Source: an uncultured Clostridium sp.
GTDB lineage: Bacteria > Bacillota > Clostridia > Oscillospirales > Acutalibacteraceae
Assembly (NCBI GenBank): GCA_934717555.1
Contig: CAKUYY010000055.1
Span: 1 to 9,149, forward strand
Length of the DNA stretch: 9,149 nt
Direction: 5' to 3'
Of this stretch, positions 1 to 7,231 are shown piece by piece (position 1 is the first letter of the stretch; each line of letters opens with the position of its first letter). Made by a program: the position numbers and the translations under genes. The notes beneath the pieces were generated by a model. It was not told where the DNA came from. It saw only the letters and a list, made by a program, of their open reading frames with translations, and made no database searches.

Positions 1-764
1 TCGCGGGCATCAATCCACACTTCCCGCCTTTCTTCTCCATTGGTCTGGTCTACTTCCACAATCACCCGCGCTACATCCTCTTTTTCTTCCCCAGCGACAT
101 AGGCAAAATTTTTGAAATCCCGATTATTATAGGAATAGGATGGAGATTCCACGTTCTCATAATCATCTGAAAAGATAGCGAACGGGTTTTCTTCCTGTTC
201 AATTGTCCGGTTTCTGCCCTGCCATACCTCGACATATTTGTTGTTTGTCAGATGATCGTACCGGATGCGCAGGGATTTTTCCGCAGGCTTTAAGACCTGC
301 ATACAGGATTCCCATAAAGATTTCCCTAACTCTGGTTCAAACGGTACGGTTTCCCCTTCCCCAAGGGATGATTCCCCTAAATATAGACCGTCTATTTTTC
401 GGGCTGGGTCGTCCGGCTCCACCGCGAACTTTCGCACAAGTTCCATTGCCGCCGCGTCCGGCGTTCCGTTCTGCGCCGCTGTTTTGTCGATGGTCCGGGC
501 GGCAAGCAGGGATTCCAGAAATCTCCCTTTGCAGTACGCCGTCCCATCGTTGCGGGTATATCCGTACTCCTCAATCACGCCCACCTCAGAAAACTCCTTT
601 GACCATATAAACCGGTTTTCCTTGAGCAGTGGAAAATCGGAAAGCGGGGTATGCAGTTCAAATTCCCCGATATCGTAATACCGGCGGGTCCACACTAGGG
701 AAGTAAATTGATCCAGAAAGCCTTGTACTTGATAATCCTTATCCATAAAAGTTAGCTCTATCAT
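1..764 (-). CDS. Siphovirus ReqiPepy6 Gp37-like tail protein (partial, C-terminus missing)
   Basis: Only the first 254 residues are present; the frame is open to the left edge. The protein begins MIELTFMDKDYQVQGFLDQF, followed by a segment with WTRRYYDIGEFELH. Further on come SYSYNNRDFKNFAYVAGEE and an RREVWIDAR stretch at the cut end. This pattern matches the Gp37-like tail family of Gram-positive siphophages, whose members sit directly after Dit and are thought to form part of the tail tip or baseplate hub. The ATG lies one base after the Dit stop (TGACATG), with a G-rich GGGGGTG as ribosome site inside the Dit 3' end, so translation is probably coupled to Dit. No lytic or carbohydrate-binding domain is visible in the part present. 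Family assignment is from remembered sequence features; the exact structural role is inferred from position. Confidence 0.82.
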   Translation of the reverse strand, partial: MIELTFMDKDYQVQGFLDQFTSLVWTRRYYDIGEFELHTPLSDFPLLKENRFIWSKEFSEVGVIEEYGYTRNDGTAYCKGRFLESLLAARTIDKTAAQNGTPDAAAMELVRKFAVEPDDPARKIDGLYLGESSLGEGETVPFEPELGKSLWESCMQVLKPAEKSLRIRYDHLTNNKYVEVWQGRNRTIEQEENPFAIFSDDYENVESPSYSYNNRDFKNFAYVAGEEKEDVARVIVEVDQTNGEERREVWIDAR

Positions 765-765
765 G

Positions 766-1602
766 TCACACCCCCGTAAATTCCGCCGACCACCTGGGGA
801 ATACGTCAAGATTTGTGTGTCCCTTTTGGGCGGAATATTTCAGAATATTTTCCCCTGGTATCAGTTGAATAAAGGAGCTCATACGGTCCTTTTTGTTGCT
901 GATGTTTTCCCCGTCCAGCGTGATCCGTTTGTTTCCATGATTGGTGTTGACAACCAACCTTTGGCCTTGCGTCATGGTTACATTGATCTGAATATATTGA
1001 CCAGTGGTGAGGTTATCCAGTCTGGGATTGACTACCTCGCCTTTTGCCAAAAAGGTAATGACCATCCCCGTTGACTTCGCCCCCTCGTTCACGATAGATG
1101 CTTCCTGCTTGAGCACTAAGGAAGACAGGGCGGAACCGTGAGGGAGCAGGACAAACGGCGCGGTGAAAAGCGGATTTTTCCCCGCCATATTTTTGGAAAA
1201 TTCGTCCACGTCCCGGAAATACGGGTCCGGGCAGATCAGGGAAACCGTCATGATTTTATAGGGGAGGTTGCTGTCTGGGAGATTGACGCTCTCCACCCGA
1301 TAATCAATCCGGCGGGATATTGTGTCCCCTGTATAGGTAAGCGTACCGGAAACATGAGGCAAAAAGAAATTTAAAAGCTGGTTGCGCTTGCGTTCTAAAT
1401 CCCTGTAAATCAAGATATTTAAAACGATATTGCGGGGCTGTACAATTTCACCGGTATAGATACCGCCGTCAATTTGGGCGGTTTGGCGCACGTCCAGCGT
1501 GCTTGTTAAGTTGCTCAGCCCATCTACAGAGGAAAGAAAAAAATCCCCTTGATAGGAGATTTCCAATTCCCGCCCCTGGGAGCTGCATACAATTTTTCTC
1601 AA
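766..1602 (-). CDS. Distal tail protein (Dit), phage tail family
   Basis: Predicted 278-residue protein from a TTG start. The N-terminal half (SSQGRELEISYQGDFFLSSVDGL, then RQTAQIDGGIYTGEIVQPRNIVLNI and a PDPYFRDV segment near the middle) is typical of the Sipho_tail family. Dit forms the hexameric ring joining the tail tube to the tip. The C-terminal half (VNEGAKSTGMVITF, then LDGENISNKKD and IPGENILKY) fits the beta-sandwich domain of that family. An in-frame ATG at 1617 gives a 283-residue version and another ATG lies at 1608, but the strong GGAGGTGAT site at 1615-1607 overlaps both and is placed eight bases before the TTG at 1602, so TTG is preferred. The gene starts five bases after the tape measure stop and ends one base before the next start, as expected of a tail-tip operon. 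Confidence 0.88.
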   Translation of the reverse strand: MRKIVCSSQGRELEISYQGDFFLSSVDGLSNLTSTLDVRQTAQIDGGIYTGEIVQPRNIVLNILIYRDLERKRNQLLNFFLPHVSGTLTYTGDTISRRIDYRVESVNLPDSNLPYKIMTVSLICPDPYFRDVDEFSKNMAGKNPLFTAPFVLLPHGSALSSLVLKQEASIVNEGAKSTGMVITFLAKGEVVNPRLDNLTTGQYIQINVTMTQGQRLVVNTNHGNKRITLDGENISNKKDRMSSFIQLIPGENILKYSAQKGHTNLDVFPRWSAEFTGV

Positions 1603-1606
1603 CGGC

Positions 1607-1615
1607 ATCACCTCC
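1607..1615 (-). promoter_or_regulatory. Ribosome binding site that decides the Dit start
   Basis: On the minus strand GGAGGTGAT matches the anti-Shine-Dalgarno over nine bases. It covers the upstream ATG candidates at 1617 and 1608, so neither can use it at normal spacing. The TTG at 1602 lies eight bases after GGAGG. The tape measure stop codon (1610-1608) lies within this site, so the two genes are probably coupled. Confidence 0.7.
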
Positions 1616-4600
1616 ATGCCAGCGACTGTGACGCAATTTTAACCTGCCGGGCGGTCTCATAGGGAGAGAGAGGCGTGGGCGCGGTGATATTGTTGGTCTG
1701 GTTGATGACCGGGGCCTGTACCCTATTAACAGGGGAAGACGGTTCCGCTGTGGCGGCGTAGGCGGCACTTACCCGGATACTGTCCTCTTCCCACATCCGC
1801 CGGATGGGTTCCGTGATCTCCCGCATACTTTTTTCTCGCATACTCCTGAGCACGCCCTCCCCAATCTCTGAATATACCTGTCGGTTCAGCGGGAGGATCG
1901 CTTCCCGGCCCGCTTCTGCTACAGTGTGCCCCAATAATCCATTTTTTGATAGTGTATAGCCAATTAGTGTTTTTCGGTTAAATACCGCCCCATCAGCATG
2001 AGGAACAGGGTTTGTATTGATAAACTTATCAAAGTGAATTTGACTTGATCCTGTAGAACCTTGGATATCCAATCGTGCGGGAACGGTTATGTATTTATCC
2101 CGGAAAGAACTGTTTGTATTTTCGATAAATTGTTCTGGTGTCTCTGATAACTCAAACTTATCAATTTTGGGAGGCCCAAAAGTAGCGCCTGATATTGTCT
2201 GGTCGGCATCGGTAGTCATATCCTCAGCTTCAGAAACAAAATCATCATGACTTAATCCAAATCCATCCGCTACTCTTTGACCAGCATTGATACCTTCCGT
2301 ATAGATAATTTCAGAATTTTCATTTAATCCCATTCCTAATTCATTTAGCATGGATTCCGCCTGGCTTCTCAATTCCGCCGGGACGTTTTGAAAAGCGCTT
2401 ACAATAGATACAGCAGTTGTCTTTTGTTCCTCGGTAAGTTCTCCATTCACCTTTTTTGTTTCTGAAAGTAAATATAATTGTGCGGACATTTGCTCAATAG
2501 TATTTTCATCCATTGCTGCTACCATTGCATCTTGTATATTTTTCATTTCGAGTTGATGATTATGTTTTTCTTGCCAAATTAATCCGTCATAATATTGTGC
2601 ATTTTCATATTCTCCAAGCCACCATTTTCCTTCTGCATCTGCTTTTTTCTGTTCTAATTCTGCTAAAACCGTGTTATGACGTTCTTGTTCCTGTTCACGA
2701 GCGGAAAGCTGTAACTCAATCATATAAATTCCTTTTTGCATTTCTGATGCCTGGTCTTGATTTCCTTTTCTTATGACCTCCAATGTTTGGCTATATGTTT
2801 GTTCTGCCTCTGTGAGCATTTCTTGCCGCCGTTTAGAAGATTCCTCCATTTCACTCTCTAACCAAGCCTGAGTATACTTTTCCGGCTGTTCTTTCACTAA
2901 GCGTTGCAAAGTTGCAAATTCTTCATTATATTGTTTTTCCGCCATTTCTCTAACATTTTCTAAATCTTGTTGGGCTGTATTAATTAATTGTTGTGCTTTC
3001 GTTGTGTCAATATTTCCATTTTCTGCCTCAAAAGATGCATATTCTAAAGTAGCTCCCTGATACGCTTTGGCATTTTCTAGCTCCTCCGCAGCCAATCCCT
3101 GAATCTTTCCTAACAATTCGTCAATTCTATCGATTTCTTGTTGTGTAAGCGATCCTCGGGTTTCTGTAGCCGTCCTTGCTATTTCTGTGATTGTATTCTG
3201 TGCATTATCCATTTCCTGTGATATTTCAGCTTGCCTATCGGCAGAAACAATCAGCGATTCGTTAAAGTTATCATAAATAGTTCCCGCATTTGATATGCCA
3301 TCTTGAAAACTTTGCACATGATCCAGCAAGTTTGAAAAAGCTGTATCAAGCTTTTCTGTGGATATGGTTTCTAGTTTCTTTACTTCCTCTTCTACTTCCT
3401 TAGAGGAATTCACGATATCTCCAACAGCTAATGCAACAACACCAGCAATAGCTGTTACCAAAGCTCCTATTGGATGAGCTGAAATAAGAGAAAAGGTGGT
3501 TGTGACAGCAGTCCCTAGGTTTTTAACACTAGATACGATTCCTGAAATTGTCTTAGCAATTTTAGCAGCGGCTAGGGCCGCCGCCACCCCTCCAATTGTC
3601 GTGATAACAGTTTCCTTATTGTCCAATACATAACTGATAAGTTCCTTTGCGCCCCCAGCTGCATCCATAACAAGATCTTTGATTTCCGGGGCATGATCCT
3701 TGATTTCTTCGGCGAGATCTTTCACATAAGGGGTCAATTTGTCTCCCAGCGGCCTGATGATTTCCGTATTCATAGTGCGTCCCAATGTTTCCAAACTGGA
3801 ACCCAAATCATCGTACTGGGTTTTATTGATCTGTTCCAGGGTGTTCGCGGTCTGATCCGCCGCGCCGTCAATGTTGGTCAGTGCCTGCACGCCGTCCGCC
3901 CCCAGGTCTTCCCACATCGTACCATAAAGAGCCACGCCAACTTCGTTCTGTTTTACCGTATCATCTAGATTAAATAAAGCCTCATTTACGGTTTGATAGG
4001 CTTCATAAGCGGAAGTCCCACCCTCGGCAAACTTTTTCGTCATTTTGTCCGCGTTAAGCCCTAATTTTTGGAAGGCTCCAATGGTGGAATCAGAACCGTC
4101 TTTTGCGCGGATAAAGAATTCTTTGATCGTGTCGCCCAGCTTATCCACGGAAAAGGTGCCGCTTTCCGTTCCGTTTATCAGCATATTGAACATGCTTTCC
4201 GCATCAAATCCCGCCTGCTTGAAGTGGACGGAATACTCGTTGATGGTATCCAGCAAATCCCCGTTTTTGTCCAAGCCGTTTTGCGCCCCCTGGGCAATCA
4301 GGGTAAACGCCTCCTCAGAGGAAATACCAAACTGATCCATCAGCATTTTGGCCGCTCGGGTGGATTCGTTGACTTCGAAATCAAAGGTATCCCGCAGCAT
4401 CAGGGCGTTTTCCGTGGTGGCCTGCAATTCCTCCCCGGCCAGTTTCATCTGCTGTTTGACCGTGGCCACGGAATTTCCCACGTCGGCGATATCCTCGCCA
4501 AAATTATTGGAGTATACGCTTTCCATCACTTCTTCAAGCCCGGCGGTTTCCTGCGCCGTGGCCCCTGTTTTGGTGATGACATTATTTAACGCTTTGTCAA

Positions 4601-5153
4601 AGTCTGTGGAAAAGTTCAGGCAGTAAGTTCCGGCCCCGGCTACCGCCGTCCCAATGGTCAGCAGGCCCTTTCCGGCTTTTTCCGCCACATTCTCAATATC
4701 GTCCCCAACCTTCTTGATACTGTCCTTAGCGGCTTCCACTTCTTTGGCGGATGCTTTTACTTTGTCGTTGGCGTGTTCGATTGCGTCGGCGGTCTCCTTT
4801 TCCTGCCTCTCGAGATTCTTTAAGGTCTGCTCTGTCGCCGCTATTTCCCGCTGATAGGCACGGTATTGGGATTCATCGATCTTTCCTTCCTGAAATGCCT
4901 TATTGACTTTTTCCTGAGCGGATTGTAAAGCGGTCAGCCTGTCCCTAGTGCCCTGGATGGACTGGGCAAGCAAGTCTTGTTTCTGCGTCAGCAGTTCCGT
5001 ATTTTTCGGGTCCAGCTTCAACAGTTTATCCACCTGCCGCAGTTCCGTCTGCATGGATCGGAATTTCTTGTCAATCCCGTCCACCGCTTTTCCTACCGCG
5101 CTGAAATCAGCGCCCAGGGCTATGGTAATGCCTTTTATGGTTTTATTGGCCAT
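1608..5153 (-). CDS. Phage tail tape measure protein (TP901 family)
   Basis: Predicted 1181 residues, starting MANKTIKGITIALGADFSAV. It sets tail length and is injected or displaced during DNA delivery. Residues about 15-160 are charged coiled coil. Residues about 190-430 carry the TP901 core (GATAQETAGLEEVMESVYSN, then MLMDQFGISSEEAFTLIAQG). Two hydrophobic segments follow at about 515-545 and 550-577, then long coiled coil to about 980. The C-terminus has the typical AEAGREAILPLNR motif at about 1079-1091. No peptidase or muramidase domain is evident. The ATG at 5153 is chosen because AAGGGG precedes it; the frame stays open to an upstream start at 5192, but that would translate through the terminator stem and has no ribosome site. 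Base composition changes sharply inside the gene: roughly 1925-3650 is AT-rich, while both ends are GC-rich. Confidence 0.95.
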   Translation of the reverse strand: MANKTIKGITIALGADFSAVGKAVDGIDKKFRSMQTELRQVDKLLKLDPKNTELLTQKQDLLAQSIQGTRDRLTALQSAQEKVNKAFQEGKIDESQYRAYQREIAATEQTLKNLERQEKETADAIEHANDKVKASAKEVEAAKDSIKKVGDDIENVAEKAGKGLLTIGTAVAGAGTYCLNFSTDFDKALNNVITKTGATAQETAGLEEVMESVYSNNFGEDIADVGNSVATVKQQMKLAGEELQATTENALMLRDTFDFEVNESTRAAKMLMDQFGISSEEAFTLIAQGAQNGLDKNGDLLDTINEYSVHFKQAGFDAESMFNMLINGTESGTFSVDKLGDTIKEFFIRAKDGSDSTIGAFQKLGLNADKMTKKFAEGGTSAYEAYQTVNEALFNLDDTVKQNEVGVALYGTMWEDLGADGVQALTNIDGAADQTANTLEQINKTQYDDLGSSLETLGRTMNTEIIRPLGDKLTPYVKDLAEEIKDHAPEIKDLVMDAAGGAKELISYVLDNKETVITTIGGVAAALAAAKIAKTISGIVSSVKNLGTAVTTTFSLISAHPIGALVTAIAGVVALAVGDIVNSSKEVEEEVKKLETISTEKLDTAFSNLLDHVQSFQDGISNAGTIYDNFNESLIVSADRQAEISQEMDNAQNTITEIARTATETRGSLTQQEIDRIDELLGKIQGLAAEELENAKAYQGATLEYASFEAENGNIDTTKAQQLINTAQQDLENVREMAEKQYNEEFATLQRLVKEQPEKYTQAWLESEMEESSKRRQEMLTEAEQTYSQTLEVIRKGNQDQASEMQKGIYMIELQLSAREQEQERHNTVLAELEQKKADAEGKWWLGEYENAQYYDGLIWQEKHNHQLEMKNIQDAMVAAMDENTIEQMSAQLYLLSETKKVNGELTEEQKTTAVSIVSAFQNVPAELRSQAESMLNELGMGLNENSEIIYTEGINAGQRVADGFGLSHDDFVSEAEDMTTDADQTISGATFGPPKIDKFELSETPEQFIENTNSSFRDKYITVPARLDIQGSTGSSQIHFDKFINTNPVPHADGAVFNRKTLIGYTLSKNGLLGHTVAEAGREAILPLNRQVYSEIGEGVLRSMREKSMREITEPIRRMWEEDSIRVSAAYAATAEPSSPVNRVQAPVINQTNNITAPTPLSPYETARQVKIASQSLAWR

Positions 5154-5177
5154 TGTTCCCCTTCTTTCTAAAAATGG

Positions 5178-5215
5178 GTATAACAAAAGCACCAGTTCTA
5201 CCAGAACCGGTGCTT
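5178..5215 (-). terminator. Intrinsic terminator after the toxin gene
   Basis: On the minus strand, AAGCACCGGTTCT and AGAACTGGTGCTT form a 13-bp stem with one G-U pair and a three-base loop (5215-5187), followed by TTTTGTTAT. It begins five bases after the toxin stop. It sits only about 34 bases before the tape measure start, so it would also stop any transcript entering the tail genes from upstream unless read through. The plus-strand side ends CGTTTTAAT, so weak activity in the other direction is possible. Confidence 0.85.
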
Positions 5216-5219
5216 CGTT

Positions 5220-5483
5220 TTAATATTCGTAATGCGTCCACATGCTTAATATTTTGACAGTCTGTTCTTTTTCGTAAACTTGATATACCAGACGGTGCTG
5301 TACATTGATCCGGCGGGAATAAGCCGTTTTCAAATCTCCTATCAGTTTTTCATAGGGCGGCGGATTTTGAAACGGGTCTTTTTCCAAAATGGAAATTAAC
5401 TTTTTCACCCTGCCGTCTAGTTTTGCGGCCTTTAAGTTTGGGATCTGCTTCACGGCGGTTTTGGTATACACGATTTGATACAT
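5220..5483 (-). CDS. yoeB: Txe/YoeB-type toxin (ribosome-dependent mRNA endonuclease)
   Basis: 87 residues, close to the usual YoeB length of about 84. YoeB cuts mRNA at the ribosomal A site and is held inactive by YefM. Key family residues appear in order: E45 in PYEKL, the SRRI motif at 56-59, R64 in HRLVY, and a C-terminal H84-Y85 pair; these line up with E46, R65, H83 and Y84 of Escherichia coli YoeB. All catalytic positions are therefore retained and the toxin is probably active. The ATG at 5483 overlaps the antitoxin stop as TAATG and has GAGGTGG seven bases upstream; a second ATG at 5489 would add two residues but sits too close to that site. Translation is coupled to the antitoxin. 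A RelE-superfamily label would also be acceptable. Confidence 0.93.
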   Translation of the reverse strand: MYQIVYTKTAVKQIPNLKAAKLDGRVKKLISILEKDPFQNPPPYEKLIGDLKTAYSRRINVQHRLVYQVYEKEQTVKILSMWTHYEY

Positions 5484-5731
5484 TACCATTCCACCTCATC
5501 CGCCGGGATACATTCTTCTAAAGGCGTTTTTATTCCCTCCACAATCTCCTGTTTCACCCTGGGATCGCTGGATAAAAACAGGGTTTCCATTAGGCCGTTG
5601 TACTCCTCTTCGCTCATAATAACAGCGTTTCCATTTTTGGTGTTTACATTGATAACATCGTGATATTCAATAGCTTGGTTTACATATTCAAACAGGTTTT
5701 TTCTTAGGTTGGTAATATTAGTGTTGGTCAT
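5483..5731 (-). CDS. yefM: YefM/Phd-type antitoxin
   Basis: 82 residues. The N-terminal part (NITNLRKNLFEYVNQAIEYH, then the INVNTKNGNAVIMSEEEYNGL stretch split over residues 27-47) is the Phd/YefM DNA-binding fold, and the acidic C-terminus (about 50-82, ending ADEVEW) is the part expected to wrap the toxin. It neutralises the YoeB-like product and represses its own operon, more strongly when bound to toxin. The ATG at 5731 has a strong AAGGAGG seven bases upstream. It overlaps the toxin start. The promoter and a large palindrome lie directly upstream, fitting standard autoregulation. Inside a prophage such pairs usually act in stabilisation or against other phages; which applies here cannot be told. 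Confidence 0.93.
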   Translation of the reverse strand: MTNTNITNLRKNLFEYVNQAIEYHDVINVNTKNGNAVIMSEEEYNGLMETLFLSSDPRVKQEIVEGIKTPLEECIPADEVEW

Positions 5732-5746
5732 AAAGAACCCTCCTTG

Positions 5747-5791
5747 CTCTCAGTATATGTACAGTATAACGTACATATACTGAGAGTTCAA
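5747..5791 (-). promoter_or_regulatory. Toxin-antitoxin promoter within a 40-bp operator palindrome
   Basis: CTCTCAGTATATGTAC at 5747-5762 and its exact complement at 5771-5786 form perfect 16-bp arms around an 8-bp spacer. On the minus strand a -35 box TTGAAC (5791-5786), a 17-bp spacer and a -10 box TATACT (5768-5763) fit inside it. Repressor bound to the palindrome would cover the -10 box and touch the -35 box. The likely ligand is the YefM/YoeB complex. Confidence 0.82.
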
Positions 5792-5848
5792 GAGGTTTCT
5801 CTCACTTTTTCAAAAACAATCCTATATCTACTTCCTTGTAATTACAGA

Positions 5849-5878
5849 TTGATTATAGTCTAGTGTTTATGGTATGAT
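5849..5878 (+). promoter_or_regulatory. Predicted promoter of the coiled-coil gene
   Basis: TTGATT (5849-5854), an 18-bp spacer and TATGAT (5873-5878) lie 45 bases before the plus-strand gene at 5923. It faces away from the toxin-antitoxin promoter, so about 130 bp serve both directions. No inverted repeat was seen over this promoter. Confidence 0.55.
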
Positions 5879-5922
5879 AAAGATGCAAATATACATAACG
5901 GTAAAATGGGAGGTAACAAATC

Positions 5923-6171
5923 ATGGATGCGGAAACGAAAGAGATGCTTCAAGCCATACTTGCCGGGATGGATGGGCTGGAAGAAAAGATCAACCAGAAA
6001 ATTGAAACGGAAATCAGAGGCGTAAAGGTGTTGGTCGAGAACGACGTAGGCAAACGCATTGATTCCCTGTTTGACGGTTACAAGCTCGCTCATGAAAAAC
6101 AATGGGAATTAGAACGCAGGATTGAAGAACTGGAAAAAAGGCTTGCGCGGCTGGAAGCAAACGCAGGATAA
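5923..6171 (+). CDS. Small coiled-coil protein of unknown function
   Basis: 82 residues, the only convincing protein gene on the plus strand. It is highly charged. The middle (EKINQKIETEIRGVKVLVEN) and the end (QWELERRIEELEKRLARLE) have heptad spacing of I, L and V, giving a predicted long helical coiled coil with a break near residues 45-55 (KRIDSLFDGYK). It has no signal peptide or membrane segment. The start is supported by GGGAGGT eight bases upstream, and it has its own promoter and a terminator right after the stop. Similar short coiled-coil proteins occur widely in Clostridia and their mobile elements, but I do not recognise a function. It could oligomerise or act as a partner protein; nothing in the sequence decides this. 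Confidence 0.8.
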   Translation: MDAETKEMLQAILAGMDGLEEKINQKIETEIRGVKVLVENDVGKRIDSLFDGYKLAHEKQWELERRIEELEKRLARLEANAG

Positions 6172-6182
6172 AACAGATAAAA

Positions 6183-6215
6183 ATAGAACCGCACCCGTTC
6201 AGGATGCGGTTCTAT
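6183..6215. terminator. Bidirectional terminator between converging genes
   Basis: ATAGAACCGCA (6183-6193) and TGCGGTTCTAT (6205-6215) make an 11-bp perfect stem with an 11-base loop. The minus-strand tail is TTTTTATC and the plus-strand tail CTTTATT, so it can end both the antirepressor transcript and that of the coiled-coil gene, which converge here. Confidence 0.85.
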
Positions 6216-6247
6216 CTTTATTAAAATACTTATTTTTCCCGTTTCTG

Positions 6248-7063
6248 TTAGGCGGGTTCCCTTTTCAAAAATTTCTCAATGAAGTACTGCTGTCCCTTGC
6301 CGGTGACTTTCGGCGTTTTGTTAACACGGATAGATCCGTCCGGGTTGGTGATCGTGGTTTCTTTGATCTCCATTAAACCTAATTCCATGCTTCGTTGTGT
6401 GGGCATGTTGTAGTCGGTGCCTTTCCGGGCGATTAGATAACTGTTTTTACGCATCCATTCAAAAAGCCTGTTCTGTCCCATATCCACACCGTTCTGCTTG
6501 ATGAGCTTCGCCAGCTCTCCAATCAGGATGGAGTTGTGCGCCGTAGCTACCGCGTCCGCAAACAGCACTTTGGGACGGTTTGTCTTCGCTTCATTTTCCA
6601 ACTGCACCCGCTTTTGGCGTTCCTCTTTTAAGGTGGTGAGCAGCCGGATTGTGGTATCCGGGTCTGCGATCATCTGTTCCAAAGTATCCGGTGTTATGTA
6701 AGCCCCGTGCTTGCGGATGGATGGAATGACCTCTGATGTGATCCAGCGTTTAAAGGATTTAAGCTGTTTCTTTCTTCCTTCGATATATTCTTCTGAAACA
6801 CCACGGGCTTTTTCCGGTTGCATTTGGAAGAGTGCGGAATAAAGGCCAGATTCATTTACAATTGTCATATTTTGTGTTCCGCCGGGGGTTGCGATTTGTG
6901 ACACACCCTTTTCATCTTCATCTAATCTAGCAGAAACTCTTCGGTAATTCCTTTCCCCAAATAGTTCACATATATCTTTCAACACAAACCACGGTTCGCC
7001 GTCGCGTTTAATCGTTCTTACTTCTCCAAATTCGGGATTATTAAAAACTTGTAAGTTATTCAT
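6248..7063 (-). CDS. ant: Phage antirepressor (BRO-N plus KilAC domains)
   Basis: 271 residues. The N-terminal BRO-N domain (about 1-115) includes VRTIKRDGEPWFVLKDICEL, LDEDEKGVS, NESGLYSALFQM and FKRWITSEVIPSIRKHGAY. A short linker with coiled-coil character follows (about 118-150). The C-terminal KilAC/Ant domain (about 155-265) includes FADAVATAHNSILIGELAKL and LFEWMRKNSYLIARKGTDY, ending at TGKGQQYFIEKFL. Proteins of this build inactivate phage repressors and promote lytic growth. The ATG at 7063 overlaps the stop of the 39-residue ORF as ATGA and has AAGGAGG ten bases upstream, so it can be both coupled and independently initiated. Finding it beside tail genes rather than the repressor region resembles a second immunity locus, as in phage P22 immI. 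The target repressor is not in this window. Confidence 0.93.
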   Translation of the reverse strand: MNNLQVFNNPEFGEVRTIKRDGEPWFVLKDICELFGERNYRRVSARLDEDEKGVSQIATPGGTQNMTIVNESGLYSALFQMQPEKARGVSEEYIEGRKKQLKSFKRWITSEVIPSIRKHGAYITPDTLEQMIADPDTTIRLLTTLKEERQKRVQLENEAKTNRPKVLFADAVATAHNSILIGELAKLIKQNGVDMGQNRLFEWMRKNSYLIARKGTDYNMPTQRSMELGLMEIKETTITNPDGSIRVNKTPKVTGKGQQYFIEKFLKREPA

Positions 7064-7179
7064 GCTGTTTCAGCCTCCTTGTTATAAGAAATATAACGGA
7101 CAATAGAATAAATCTCCTTCAAAATAGCTTCATCATGAATTTGATCGATCATAAAACGGATTAAGTCATTATAAGTCAT
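7060..7179 (-). CDS. 39-residue ORF coupled to the antirepressor
   Basis: Encodes MTYNDLIRFMIDQIHDEAIL followed by KEIYSIVRYISYNKEAETA. The ATG at 7179 is chosen because a near-consensus AGGAGGTAA lies eight bases before it; an upstream frame extension to 7260 has no ribosome site and crosses the control dyad. The product is predicted to be two amphipathic helices. Short peptides with this ILKEIYSIVRYI-like pattern are common in Firmicute phages near regulators and resemble isolated helical dimerisation modules, but this is recollection and the function is unknown. It ends overlapping the ant start (ATGA). Its ribosome site can be folded away by an upstream complementary segment, so it could act as a leader peptide that sets ant expression. 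Confidence 0.72.
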   Translation of the reverse strand: MTYNDLIRFMIDQIHDEAILKEIYSIVRYISYNKEAETA

Positions 7180-7185
7180 AAAAAT

Positions 7186-7220
7186 TACCTCCTGAAAATA
7201 GGTTGAATTTTCAGAAGGTA
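7186..7220 (-). promoter_or_regulatory. Predicted RNA hairpin burying the ribosome site of the 39-residue ORF
   Basis: In the minus-strand message TACCTTCTGAAAAT (7220-7207) can pair with ATTTTCAGGAGGTA (7199-7186): 14 base pairs with one G-U and a seven-base loop. The right-hand arm contains the AGGAGG of the ORF at 7179, so folding would hide it. This is direct complementarity; the effect on translation is inferred. Confidence 0.68.
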
Positions 7221-7231
7221 TCCAGTATAAT
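7203..7231 (+). promoter_or_regulatory. Plus-strand promoter for an antisense RNA
   Basis: TTGAAT (7203-7208), a 17-bp spacer and a consensus TATAAT (7226-7231). It has optimal spacing and points right, with no protein gene on that strand ahead of it. Transcription should begin near 7238. The -10 box sits in the dyad at 7215-7249, so a protein bound there would block it. Confidence 0.7.

Noticed and set aside
392..574. Minus-strand 60-residue open frame
   Set aside because: It lies in another frame inside the Gp37-like gene, whose family pattern is clear across this stretch.
203..678. Plus-strand open frames of about 135 residues
   Set aside because: They are antisense to the Gp37-like gene, lack family features and good ribosome sites, and are rich in proline, serine and arginine as expected for shadow frames.
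1469..1768. Minus-strand 99-residue frame bridging the tape measure and Dit genes
   Set aside because: It overlaps two well-supported genes in a different frame and is proline/arginine-rich low-quality sequence.
4068..4589. Plus-strand 173-residue frame
   Set aside because: It is opposite the conserved TP901 core of the tape measure gene and has no recognisable domain or ribosome site.
5860..6102. Minus-strand 80-residue frame opposite the coiled-coil gene
   Set aside because: The plus-strand gene has promoter, ribosome site, heptad pattern and terminator; the opposite frame has none of these.
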